A stretch of 41,639 nt of DNA. Origin: DASZQY01 sp036511595 (GTDB taxonomy: Bacteria; Pseudomonadota; Alphaproteobacteria; Rhizobiales; Kaistiaceae). This document shows, one piece after another, positions 7,945 to 15,876 of this stretch. How positions within the stretch are numbered: the stretch's first letter is position 1; the number at the start of each line of letters is the position of its first letter. A program made the position numbers and the translations under genes. The DNA lies in assembly GCA_036511595.1 (NCBI GenBank), contig DATCBY010000033.1:1-41639 (forward strand). Reading direction: 5' to 3'. The notes beneath the pieces were generated by a model. It was given only the letters and a program-made list of their open reading frames with translations. It was not told where the DNA came from and made no database searches.

Positions 7945-9471
7945 ATGCCGACAGAGATTTTGATCGTCGACGACGATCCCGTGCAGCGTCGCCTGCTTTC
8001 CGCTGCGGTCGAACGGCTCGGCCATAAGGCGACGGCGGTAGAGAGCGGCGAGACGGCTCTCACCCTTCTGGCGAATGCCGACAGCGAAGCCATCGCGCTC
8101 ATCATCCTTGACCTGGTCATGCCCGGCGTCGACGGCATGGCGGTGCTGGCCCGGCTGCGCGAGCGCGAGCGCTCGCTGCCGGTGATCGTGCAGACCGCGC
8201 ACGGCGGCATCGACGTCGTCGTCAACGCCATGCGCGCCGGCGCCATCGACTTCGTCGTCAAGCCCGCCTCCGCCGAGCGCTTGCAGGTATCGATCGAAAA
8301 CGCCCTCAAGGTCGGGGCACTGGAAGGCGAACTGGCGCGGATGAAACGCGTCGCCTCGGGCACTCTCACCTTTCGCGAGATACTCACCCACAGCCCGACC
8401 ATGGAGCGCGTCATCCGGCTCGGCCAGCGCGCCGCTGCCTCCCAGATCCCGATCCTCATCGAAGGCGAATCCGGCGTCGGCAAGGAACTGATCGCCCGCG
8501 CCATCCAGGGCGGCAGCGACCGCAAGGCGAAACCGTTCGTCACCGTCAACTGCGGCGCCATCCCCGACAACCTCGTGGAGAGCATCCTCTTCGGCCACGA
8601 GAAAGGCGCCTTCACGGGCGCCGCCGACAAGCACACCGGCAAGTTCCGCGAGGCCCACGGCGGCACGCTCTTCCTCGACGAAGTCGGTGAGCTGCCGCTC
8701 GAGATTCAGGTCAAACTTTTGCGCGCGTTGCAGGACGGCGAAATCGATCCCGTCGGCGCCAAGCGGCCGATCCGGGTCGACTTCCGGCTGATCTCGGCGA
8801 CCAACCAGAACCTCATCGACCTGGTCAAGGCGGGCAAGTTCCGCGAGGATCTCTATTACCGGCTGAACGTCTTCCCGATCCGCGTGCCGCCGCTGCGCGA
8901 GCGGCGTGAGGACATTCCGGCGCTGGTACGTCACTTCACCGCGCGCTTCGCCGCCGAGGAAGGCAAATCGTTCATCCGCGGCGTCAACGCGCAGGCGATC
9001 CAGATGCTGTCCCGCTACGACTGGCCGGGCAACATCCGGCAGCTTGAGAACGCCGTCTTCCGCGCGGTCGTGCTCGCCGACGCGCCGGTGCTGACGCCGG
9101 AAGAGTTTCCGCAGATTGCCGCTCATATCGACGGCAGCGCCTGGGTGGCGGACGCCGCTGCGCTGCCGAAATCCCGCGACGGCGCCTTGCCGGCCGAGGA
9201 GATCGCGGTCGACCCTGTAGAGTTCAATTTCGGCCTGCCGGCGGAACCGCAGCCCGCGATCGACGGCGACCGCATCGCGGCGCTCGACGCCGACGGCGAG
9301 GTCCGCCGCCTTGCCGACGTTGAGGCGGTCATGATCCGCCTCGCCCTCGACCGCTATGCCGGACGCATGACCACCGTCGCCCGCCGCCTTGGCATCGGCC
9401 GCTCGACGCTGTACCGCAAGCTCAAAGAGCTTGGCATTTCGGACACAGTGGCAGGAATTGCCGCCGAGTAG
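7945..9471 (+). CDS. Sigma-54-dependent response regulator (NtrC family)
   Basis: A 508-residue activator of sigma-54 promoters. In order: a receiver domain at 1-120 (acidic pocket Asp9-Asp11, phospho-acceptor Asp56 in ILDLVMPG, Lys106); an AAA+ domain with Walker A GESGVGKE (174-181), the sigma-54-contacting loop GAFTGA (221-226) and Walker B TLFLDEVGEL; and a C-terminal Fis-type helix-turn-helix (TTVARRLGIGRSTLYRKLKELGI). An acidic linker of about 80 residues separates the last two. The intact GAFTGA loop indicates a genuine sigma-54 activator. I use the ATG at 7945 rather than the GTG at 7924 because family members begin at PTEILIVDDD. No histidine kinase is adjacent, so its signal is unknown. 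A CtrA box precedes it. Confidence 0.92.
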   Translation: MPTEILIVDDDPVQRRLLSAAVERLGHKATAVESGETALTLLANADSEAIALIILDLVMPGVDGMAVLARLRERERSLPVIVQTAHGGIDVVVNAMRAGAIDFVVKPASAERLQVSIENALKVGALEGELARMKRVASGTLTFREILTHSPTMERVIRLGQRAAASQIPILIEGESGVGKELIARAIQGGSDRKAKPFVTVNCGAIPDNLVESILFGHEKGAFTGAADKHTGKFREAHGGTLFLDEVGELPLEIQVKLLRALQDGEIDPVGAKRPIRVDFRLISATNQNLIDLVKAGKFREDLYYRLNVFPIRVPPLRERREDIPALVRHFTARFAAEEGKSFIRGVNAQAIQMLSRYDWPGNIRQLENAVFRAVVLADAPVLTPEEFPQIAAHIDGSAWVADAAALPKSRDGALPAEEIAVDPVEFNFGLPAEPQPAIDGDRIAALDADGEVRRLADVEAVMIRLALDRYAGRMTTVARRLGIGRSTLYRKLKELGISDTVAGIAAE

Positions 9472-9557
9472 GCGGTAAATTCCGCTTGAAGCGCCTGCAC
9501 CAAGGTTGAAAAGGCCGGCCCTTTGCGCTTCTGCTTAACTTTAAGCGTCCATCCTGC

Positions 9558-11354
9558 ATGCGGTTTTTCCGGTCGAGGCTGACTACCATGGTCGTTCGCG
9601 CACTGATTGTAGCCCTTGCCGGGGCCTCCGCCCTGACTATCGCTGGTGGCAGCTTTGCTGCCGCACCGACGGAGAGGCCGCTGATAGAGCTGGCGCCCAT
9701 CGGCCAGGTCGTCCCCACGAAAAAGCCAGCACCGTCGGCGAAGATTATCCGCGTCGCAAAGATAGCTCCGGCGGCAAAGACGGCCAAAAACGCCGGTGCC
9801 AGCGTCACCCCGGCTGCCGCCGACTACCCGATCTACGACAGCATCGTCGACCCGATGACCGCCGCAATCCGCGGCGCGCTCGCCGGTGCCGGCACGCAGG
9901 GCGCCTTCCTCGACAAGCGCGACGCGGCCGGCGTCGCCGAATACTATGCCGAGCAGGGTTACGCGCCGGTGTGGACCGCCGACGGCAAGCTCACCGAGCG
10001 CGCGCTGGGTATCATCGCGCGTATCAAGAACGCCGCCGTCGATGGCCTCGACCCCGCCGCCTATCCCCTGCCCCCGGCACAGCTCGGACAGGCAATGCCG
10101 GCGACCATCGAGGCCGTTGCCGGCGCTGACGTCGCGTTGAGCGACGCAATTGTCACCTACGCCCGTCACGCCCACTCGGGCCGCCTCGATCCCTCCGCGG
10201 TCAGCCCCAACTTCGATTACCCGGCCCACCTCGTCGACCCGCTCGAGGTTCTGGGCAAGCTGGTCACCACCGGCGACACGGACGCGGCGCTTTCCTCCTA
10301 CAATCCGCAGCATCCCGAATTCCAGAAGCTGCTCGCCCAGCTTGCGCTGATCCGCAACACGCCGGTGATCACTCCCATCGTGGTGCCGGACGGACCGAGC
10401 CTGAAGCCGGGCATGACCGATCCGCGTGTCGCGATCCTGCGCCAGCGCCTGAAGATCACCGATCCGGCTGTCGATCCCAACCTCTACGACCCGGCGGTCG
10501 TCGTCGCCGTCAAGGCGTGGCAGGGTTCGGCCGGGCTGAAGGCTGACGGCATGATCGGCAAGAACGCGCTCGCCGTGCTCAACAAGCCGCCGGCCAATCC
10601 CGTTTCCACTATCATCGCCAACATGGAACGCTGGCGCTGGATGCCCGAGGACCTCGGGCCGTTTTACGTCCGCGTCAACATTCCGAATTTCAACCTCGAC
10701 ATCTATCGCAACGGCAAGGTGATCCACACCACCCGCATCGTCGTCGGCCAGACCGACAAGCAAACTCCGATTTTCTCCAACGAAATCCAGACCGTCGACG
10801 TCAATCCAACCTGGAACGTTCCGGCCTCGATTGCGGTCAAGGAGATGCTGCCGAAGTTGCTTTCCAATCCCGGCTCGATGGCCGGCTACCAGGTCTTCGT
10901 CAACTACAACGGCCATTTCCAGGTGGTCGACCCGACCTCGGTCGACTGGCAGAGCGTAGATATGAAGCGCGTGCAGATCAAGCAGCCGCCGGGCGACGAC
11001 AATGCGTTGGGGTCGATCAAGTTCCTGTTCCCGAACCCCTACGCCGTGTATCTCCACGACACGCCGTCGAAGAGCTTCTTCCAGCGCGACTACCGGGCGT
11101 TGAGCCACGGCTGCATGCGCGTCCAAAACCCTTGGGATTTTGCGGCCGTCCTTCTCCAGGGCGAGCCGAACGTCACCGTTTCAGCCCTTAAGGCCATGGT
11201 GGGCGGCCCGGAACAACAGGTCCAGTTGGCCCACCGCGTGCCCGTACACATCACCTACTTTACGGCCTGGGTCGACGACAGCGGCGCCCTGCAGCTGCGG
11301 AATGACGTCTACGGCCACGACAGGCGCATGGAGCAGATGCTCGGGCTTTCGTGA
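9558..11354 (+). CDS. L,D-transpeptidase, YcbB/LdtD type
   Basis: A 598-residue periplasmic enzyme that forms 3-3 (mDAP-mDAP) cross-links in peptidoglycan. An N-terminal signal sequence (VVRALIVALAGASALTIAGGSFA) leads into a domain of the YcbB type (EYYAEQGYAPVWTADGKL, then ARHAHSGRLDP). A peptidoglycan-binding repeat follows (DPRVAILRQRL, then VVAVKAWQGSAGLKADGMIGKNALAVLN), and then a YkuD catalytic domain. The catalytic signature is SHGCMRVQNP near residue 515, with an upstream His in YAVYLHDTPSK. The protein is about the length of E. coli LdtD (around 615). The next gene downstream encodes a MepK-like DUF882 protein, as in the E. coli ycbB-ycbK pair. Confidence 0.93.
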   Translation: MRFFRSRLTTMVVRALIVALAGASALTIAGGSFAAAPTERPLIELAPIGQVVPTKKPAPSAKIIRVAKIAPAAKTAKNAGASVTPAAADYPIYDSIVDPMTAAIRGALAGAGTQGAFLDKRDAAGVAEYYAEQGYAPVWTADGKLTERALGIIARIKNAAVDGLDPAAYPLPPAQLGQAMPATIEAVAGADVALSDAIVTYARHAHSGRLDPSAVSPNFDYPAHLVDPLEVLGKLVTTGDTDAALSSYNPQHPEFQKLLAQLALIRNTPVITPIVVPDGPSLKPGMTDPRVAILRQRLKITDPAVDPNLYDPAVVVAVKAWQGSAGLKADGMIGKNALAVLNKPPANPVSTIIANMERWRWMPEDLGPFYVRVNIPNFNLDIYRNGKVIHTTRIVVGQTDKQTPIFSNEIQTVDVNPTWNVPASIAVKEMLPKLLSNPGSMAGYQVFVNYNGHFQVVDPTSVDWQSVDMKRVQIKQPPGDDNALGSIKFLFPNPYAVYLHDTPSKSFFQRDYRALSHGCMRVQNPWDFAAVLLQGEPNVTVSALKAMVGGPEQQVQLAHRVPVHITYFTAWVDDSGALQLRNDVYGHDRRMEQMLGLS

Positions 11355-11407
11355 GAGTCGGTTAACCAGCGTGATTTCGCCGGTTTTCGGCCCTGTTTAA
11401 TGCAAAT

Positions 11408-11426
11408 CCCGAGCGATTGCCTCGGG
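11408..11426 (+). terminator. Stem-loop between the transpeptidase and DUF882 genes
   Basis: CCCGAG, seven bases, CTCGGG forms a perfect 6-bp stem 54 bases after the L,D-transpeptidase stop. No T-run follows, so it may be a weak terminator or processing hairpin. The surrounding 250-base gap (11355-11604) also contains four scattered TTAA half-sites and an AT-rich patch near 11479-11490 that could be a promoter for the downstream gene. Confidence 0.3.
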
Positions 11427-11604
11427 TTAAGGCGAACGGGGCTTCCCGAATCAGCCTTCTATTTGCCATGATCCCCCCATAATATTTGAGGGTCGTCGCC
11501 GTTCCGCGGGGACACTCAAAGTGCGCGCGTTAGTCACATTAGTCTTACGCGTTTGGTAAAGAGGCGTTAACCACATGCCTCGACAATGGAATTTTGGGTG
11601 AGGG

Positions 11605-13488
11605 GTGAGGCCTGCACGAGGTCTCAGTATAGGGACGGCGAGGATATTGTCGGTTCGGGGGATCCAAGCTCAGGCGCGCCGGAGACGACCTGTTGGTCGT
11701 AGGCTGGACCTCGTGCTGACACGGATTGCGGCGCTGGCGGCAGCCTGCCTGCTCAGCGTCGCGGCAACCGCGCCCACTGACGCCCTCCCCGAAGTCCTTT
11801 CGCTCAAGCTCTTCAACATCCACACGCAGGCCCAGGGCACGTTCGTCTTCAAGCGCAACGGCGTCTACGACCAGGCCGGGCTGGCGCAACTCAACGAGTT
11901 CCTGCGCGACTGGCGCAAAGACCAGCCGACCAAGATGAACCCGCAGCTCTTCGACCTGCTCTATCAGGTCTACCAGAACTCCGGTTCGCACGAGTACGTC
12001 CACGTCGTCTGCGGCTACCGTTCGCCTGACACCAACGCGATGCTTCGCCGCCGCTCCAAACTCGTCGCCCAGAACAGCCTGCACATGCAGGGCAAGGCGA
12101 TGGACTTCTTCATCCCGGATGTACCGCTCGCCAAGCTGCGCGTCATCGGCCTTCGCCTGCAGATCGGCGGCGTCGGCTTCTACCCGACCTCCGGCTCGCC
12201 GTTCGTCCACATGGACGTCGGCAACGTCCGCCACTGGCCGCGTATGACGCGCGAGGAGCTGGCGGCGGTGTTCCCCGACGGCAAGACGCTCGATATCCCG
12301 ACTGACGGCAAGCCGATGCCGGGCTACGCCGAGGCACTTGCCAGCTACGAGGCACGCAAGGCCAACGGCGGCGCCGTGGCAAGCTACGCCGTCGCCCGCA
12401 ATTCGGTGCTGACCCCGGCGCAGGTCGCCAAGGCCGACGCGGCCGCCGACCGCACCGGCGGCGACGACGGCCCGATCCAGCTCGCTTCGAATGAAGACGA
12501 CGGTGACGACAGCATTGCGGCCAACGCACCAGCGGCGCCCGCTGCCACGGCGCGGAAAGCCGTGGCGGTCGCCGCCTACGCCACCGCCGACACGCCGCTG
12601 CCCCGCGTCGCGCCGCGTCATCTGCTTGCCTTGCCCGACATGGTGGCGATGGGCACGCCGGATGATTCCGCCGCCCCTGCCGAGATCGCGCCGCCGGCGC
12701 CGGCTCCTGTAGCACGCGCTGCCGCGCCGGCCCCGCATCCGCCGATGACGCTGGTGCTGGCTTCGCTTACCGGCCCGACCCGTGGCACCCAGCCCGCAAC
12801 CGGATCGCCGATGGCCCAGGACTTCGACTTCGGCGCCCCGCAAGACTGGTCGTCGCCGGCCGTTCCCGCCGCCCTCGCGCAGGCCATGGCCGCCCGCGAT
12901 CAGGTGCGCCGCGGCGCCTCGCTGCCGATCACGCCGACCTCGGTGGTCGCCACCATTGACGTCAACCGGCCGCTGCGCGCCGAGGCCATCACCACCGCGG
13001 TGCTGCGCACCAACACCGACCCGACCCCGCTTTCGCCGGGGGTGCTGGCGTACGCCGAGGCGGACATGCCGGCCGCCCCCGACCCCGTGCGCGTGCACCG
13101 CGCTTCGATGACCTCCGCCGGCGTGCCGCTGCCCCAGCTCCGGCCGCGCATCGCCACCGGCCCCACCGGCCAGCCGGTGACCATCGCCCGCCTCGCCGTG
13201 CGCCCGCACATGGAAGCGCCCGCCCTGATGATGACCTCGCTCGACACCCAGGGCCTGCGCCTGTGGATGGGCGTCCAGTCGACCCGCCAGAAGACCTACG
13301 CACTGCTCACCATGCCCGACTTCGCCCAGATGCCGGGACTGCTGAGCGCCCCCTCGGTGACCTTCGGCGCCGGCTTCGGGCCGGTAGCCTACCGCGACCT
13401 GCGCACCGACCGCTTCTCCGGCCCCCTGGTCGAGCAGCCGTCGATGGTCGATCTCGGCGACGGATCGCTGATCGCTTCCATCCGCTAG
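11605..13488 (+). CDS. DUF882 (MepK/YcbK-like) murein hydrolase with long C-terminal extension
   Basis: A 627-residue exported protein. A basic N-terminus and hydrophobic stretch (LTRIAALAAACLLSVAATA, about 38-56) act as a signal sequence. The DUF882/M15-like domain spans about 65-225, with probable zinc ligands His160 and Asp167 (HMQGKAMDF) and His202 (FVHMDVGN). E. coli YcbK (MepK) with this domain is a murein endopeptidase that cleaves 3-3 cross-links. Here the domain is followed by some 400 residues of Ala/Pro-rich, low-complexity sequence with no recognised domain, against a total of about 180 residues in E. coli. The start is uncertain: GTG at 11605 or GTG at 11713. A transpeptidase making 3-3 links is encoded just upstream. 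Confidence 0.85.
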   Translation: MRPARGLSIGTARILSVRGIQAQARRRRPVGRRLDLVLTRIAALAAACLLSVAATAPTDALPEVLSLKLFNIHTQAQGTFVFKRNGVYDQAGLAQLNEFLRDWRKDQPTKMNPQLFDLLYQVYQNSGSHEYVHVVCGYRSPDTNAMLRRRSKLVAQNSLHMQGKAMDFFIPDVPLAKLRVIGLRLQIGGVGFYPTSGSPFVHMDVGNVRHWPRMTREELAAVFPDGKTLDIPTDGKPMPGYAEALASYEARKANGGAVASYAVARNSVLTPAQVAKADAAADRTGGDDGPIQLASNEDDGDDSIAANAPAAPAATARKAVAVAAYATADTPLPRVAPRHLLALPDMVAMGTPDDSAAPAEIAPPAPAPVARAAAPAPHPPMTLVLASLTGPTRGTQPATGSPMAQDFDFGAPQDWSSPAVPAALAQAMAARDQVRRGASLPITPTSVVATIDVNRPLRAEAITTAVLRTNTDPTPLSPGVLAYAEADMPAAPDPVRVHRASMTSAGVPLPQLRPRIATGPTGQPVTIARLAVRPHMEAPALMMTSLDTQGLRLWMGVQSTRQKTYALLTMPDFAQMPGLLSAPSVTFGAGFGPVAYRDLRTDRFSGPLVEQPSMVDLGDGSLIASIR

Positions 13489-13506
13489 AGATTTATCGTC
13501 TGGCGC

Positions 13507-13527
13507 GGAGGCGAGGTTGTCGCCTCC
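13507..13527. terminator. Bidirectional stem-loop between convergent genes
   Basis: GGAGGCGA, loop GGTTG, TCGCCTCC is a perfect 8-bp stem located 18 bases after the DUF882 stop and 21 bases after the gapR stop on the other strand. It is placed to end both convergent transcripts, although neither side has a strong T-run. Confidence 0.45.
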
Positions 13528-13548
13528 GTCGACACCGCCGACGCGCGC

Positions 13549-13827
13549 CTATTCGGCCGCCATCGCGATCGTCATGCCAAGCGCGTGGAGATAGAGGTCG
13601 AGCAGCGCCTCCTGCTCGGCACGCTCGCTGGAATCCTGCTTCCGCAGGCGCACGACGGTGCGCAGAATCTTGGTGTCAAAGCCGTTGCCCTTGGCCTCGG
13701 CATACACTTCCTTGATATCCTCCGACAGCGCCGCTTTCTCCTCCTCGAGGCGCTCGATGCGCTCGACGATGGCGCGCAACTGGTCGGCGGCGAAACTCAC
13801 GGAACCTGAGGAAGAAGCGGCGGCCAT
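13549..13827 (-). CDS. gapR: GapR-type nucleoid-associated protein (DUF2312)
   Basis: A 92-residue protein of the DUF2312/GapR family. In Caulobacter, GapR binds overtwisted AT-rich DNA ahead of replication and transcription and is needed for chromosome replication. The characteristic core is visible: ADQLRAIVERIERLEEEKAALSEDIKEVYAEAKGNGFDTKILRTVVRLRKQD, a long helix and coiled coil followed by the DNA-contacting helix, then a C-terminal helix (EQEALLDLYLHALGM). The start at 13827 (MAAASSSGS) is supported by a GAGAGGG ribosome binding site. The in-frame ATG at 13959 would add unrelated residues. The gene is convergent with DUF882 and divergent from the next small gene. Confidence 0.93.
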   Translation of the reverse strand: MAAASSSGSVSFAADQLRAIVERIERLEEEKAALSEDIKEVYAEAKGNGFDTKILRTVVRLRKQDSSERAEQEALLDLYLHALGMTIAMAAE

Positions 13828-13961
13828 CGGAACCCTCTCGTAACGCTGTGGCGAAGAATGAATGACCGTTTGTTGGCGGACTATCCACAGGCGGTCAAGC
13901 GCGTCTGGCGTTGTGTCCACCGCTTCCCTAAAATCCACCGGCGCGGACCTGAAATGCACTT

Positions 13962-14288
13962 GTGGACGACCTCCGGGGGGTGGCCGATTTGCCGACTTAT
14001 CTTGTTACGTTCAAGCTTGCGTCCAATGCATCGATCGTCGAGCGGCACGACAGTTTGTTCAGGCAGTTCAGCCAAAGCGAATGGTGGGCCGAGACCGGCT
14101 CGACCATAGTCGTCAACGACGACGAGCCCATCGACGACTTCTGCGACCGGGTCTTCAACCGTTCCAAATTCGACGAGCTGACCGACGTCGCGGTGGTGTT
14201 CGACCTCGAGGACCGCGGCGCCCGTGCCCGCGGTAGCTTCGTCGACTTCGGCCTCTTCCAGATCGCGCCGTGGGTCGAGAGGGTCTAG
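13962..14288 (+). CDS. Small conserved-looking protein, possibly Cas2/SinR-like fold
   Basis: An open frame of up to 108 residues with no named family that I can assign. The start is uncertain: GTG at 13962, GTG at 13980, or TTG at 13989, the last with a G-rich stretch (GGGGGG) about eight bases upstream. The body reads TYLVTFKLASNASIVERHD, then QSEWWAETGSTIVVND, then DDFCDRVFNRSKFDELTDVAVVFDLED, then FVDFGLFQIAPW. The order strand, helix, strand with a Trp-Trp motif, helix, strand resembles the small ferredoxin-like fold of SinR/Cas2-like stand-alone proteins; this is pattern inference only. Its TAG stop shares the tetranucleotide CTAG (14285-14288) with the stop of the convergent gene. Confidence 0.6.
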   Translation: MDDLRGVADLPTYLVTFKLASNASIVERHDSLFRQFSQSEWWAETGSTIVVNDDEPIDDFCDRVFNRSKFDELTDVAVVFDLEDRGARARGSFVDFGLFQIAPWVERV

Positions 14289-15073
14289 TCGGCGAGCGAG
14301 CCATAGGTCTGCACGCGGTGGATATCCGCGTCGCGGTTAAGCGCCTTCAGGATGGCGGTGAGACGCTCGCCCCACGCGGCGACGCCGGCGGGCTCCGCGA
14401 TCAGGTCCTGGCGTATTTCGATCAGGGCGTGCGCCAGGCCCCGGCGGGTGGCGTGGCGGTACATGGTGTCGTTGAGGAGTGCGCCGGCATAGGGCTCGTT
14501 GTCACCGACGACGAGGCCGCGGTCGCCGCGCAAGGCTTCGATCAGCGGCACGGCGAGGCGTGGGTCCTTGTCCCATAGCACGCCAGCGTGCCAACGCCGC
14601 CGCGCGCCCCGCCATACCGGCGTGAAGCTGTGCACCGAGAAGATCGCCGGGACTACGCCGGTGGCGAGCGCAGCATCGACCGCCGCGGCGATGGCGGCGT
14701 GGTAGGGCGCATGGAATGCGGCAATGCGGCGCCCCCGCTCGGCCGCGTCGACATGTGCGTTGCCAGGAACGACCGCCCCGTCGGAAAGACGCATGATCAG
14801 CGTCGGATCATCCTCGCCGCGATTGGCGTCGATGAGAAGGCGCGAGAAAGTCGACAGCACGGCCGGGGCGCCAAGGCTTGCCGCAAGTGCCTGCGTCACG
14901 GCCGCCGCGCCGGGGTCGTAAGCGATGTGGCGCTGGAACTCGGCCGGGGGCAGACCGAGGTCGCCGTACGAGGCCGGCACGCGGTTGGCGGCGTGATCGC
15001 AGACGAGGAGCAGGCCGCACGCCGGGTCGCCGTCGATGGTGGCGAACGGTGGGAACGCCGCCGCCGAGCGCAT
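14285..15073 (-). CDS. N-formylglutamate amidohydrolase family protein (first copy)
   Basis: A 262-residue member of the N-formylglutamate amidohydrolase (HutG/FGase) family, which hydrolyses N-formyl-L-glutamate or related N-formyl amino acids. Family landmarks are LLLVCDHAANRVPASYGDLGLP near the N-terminus, RLLIDANRGEDDPTLIMRLSDG, IFSVHSFTPVW (likely metal ligands) and ALIEIRQDLI near the end. I place the start at the ATG at 15073, which has GGAG nine bases upstream; ATGs at 15103, 15109 and 15166 are also in frame. No other histidine-utilisation genes are near, so the physiological substrate is open. A second, distinct family member lies at 28671-29561. Confidence 0.85.
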   Translation of the reverse strand: MRSAAAFPPFATIDGDPACGLLLVCDHAANRVPASYGDLGLPPAEFQRHIAYDPGAAAVTQALAASLGAPAVLSTFSRLLIDANRGEDDPTLIMRLSDGAVVPGNAHVDAAERGRRIAAFHAPYHAAIAAAVDAALATGVVPAIFSVHSFTPVWRGARRRWHAGVLWDKDPRLAVPLIEALRGDRGLVVGDNEPYAGALLNDTMYRHATRRGLAHALIEIRQDLIAEPAGVAAWGERLTAILKALNRDADIHRVQTYGSLAD

Positions 15074-15276
15074 CGATCGTGGCTCCGGCGGGGTCGGGCT
15101 CATCTCCATGACGGCGAGGATAGTCGGCGCCGACAACGCGCGCCATCCGCTTCCCGCGCGGCTCATGATGCTGCCGTGTTGTGCGGGGACTGATCGCGCG
15201 CCCGGCGCGTTGACGGGGGCAAGGTCGTCGCGTCATAAGTGTCCGCCGTCGTTCGGGCGACATCCACCGTCAAGAG

Positions 15277-15876
15277 TTGGGCAAGTACTCCAAACCCGTG
15301 CCGAAGCGACCGCTCACCCTTTCCCGGCTGAACCGTCAGACGATCGTCATCGCCGCCGTCGCCGCGGTCGTGATTGTCTTCGTCGTGGTCTTCGTGATCC
15401 TGCGCGCCAGCACCGGCAAGGACCAGGCCGAGGCACGCCTGCTGTCCGGCACCAGCGCGACGGCCGGCGTTTCCGGCGGCCAGTCGGACTCCAATGGATC
15501 GGGATTGCGCCTCTGCAACCGCACGCGCAGCCGCGTCGGCGTCGCCATTGGCTACAAGGAAAACCGCCAATGGATCACCGAAGGCTGGTGGAACGTCGGG
15601 CGCGACAGTTGCGAGACGCTGGTGGCTGGTACGCTAGTATCGCGCTTCTACTACGTGTACGCCGTGGACTACGACCATGGGGGCGTCTGGGGCGGGAAAG
15701 CGGTGATGTGCACGCGCGACAAGATGTTCACCATTCGCGGCATCGAGGACTGCGTCGCTCGCGGCTTCGAGCGTTCGGGCTTCTTCGAGGTGGACACCGG
15801 CGAGCAGAAAAGCTGGACGGTGCAGCTCACCGAACCTGGCCCGCCCGCTGCCGCCGACGCCGGAGCGCCCGGCTGA
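15277..15876 (+). CDS. DUF1036 domain membrane-anchored protein
   Basis: A 199-residue protein with one N-terminal membrane helix (QTIVIAAVAAVVIVFVVVFVILRAS, about 24-48), a Ser/Gly-rich linker and a DUF1036 domain from about 80 to 190. The domain shows the expected LRLCNRTRSRVGVAIGYKENRQW, then WITEGWWNVGRDSCETLV, then YYVYAVDYDHGGVWGG and paired cysteines (MCTRDKMFTIRGIEDC). The domain probably lies outside the cytoplasmic membrane. Its function is unknown. The start is a TTG at 15277 without a convincing ribosome binding site; GTG at 15298 is an alternative. The TGA stop overlaps the ATG of pyk (TGATG), so the two genes are translationally coupled, a neighbourhood seen widely in Rhizobiales. 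Confidence 0.82.
   Translation: MGKYSKPVPKRPLTLSRLNRQTIVIAAVAAVVIVFVVVFVILRASTGKDQAEARLLSGTSATAGVSGGQSDSNGSGLRLCNRTRSRVGVAIGYKENRQWITEGWWNVGRDSCETLVAGTLVSRFYYVYAVDYDHGGVWGGKAVMCTRDKMFTIRGIEDCVARGFERSGFFEVDTGEQKSWTVQLTEPGPPAAADAGAPG

Noticed and set aside
11361..11575. Several TTAA half-sites before the DUF882 gene as CtrA boxes.
   Set aside because: None has a partner TTAA at the required seven-base spacing.
13962..14288. A CRISPR-associated Cas2.
   Set aside because: There is no repeat array and no other cas gene. The resemblance is only of secondary-structure order.
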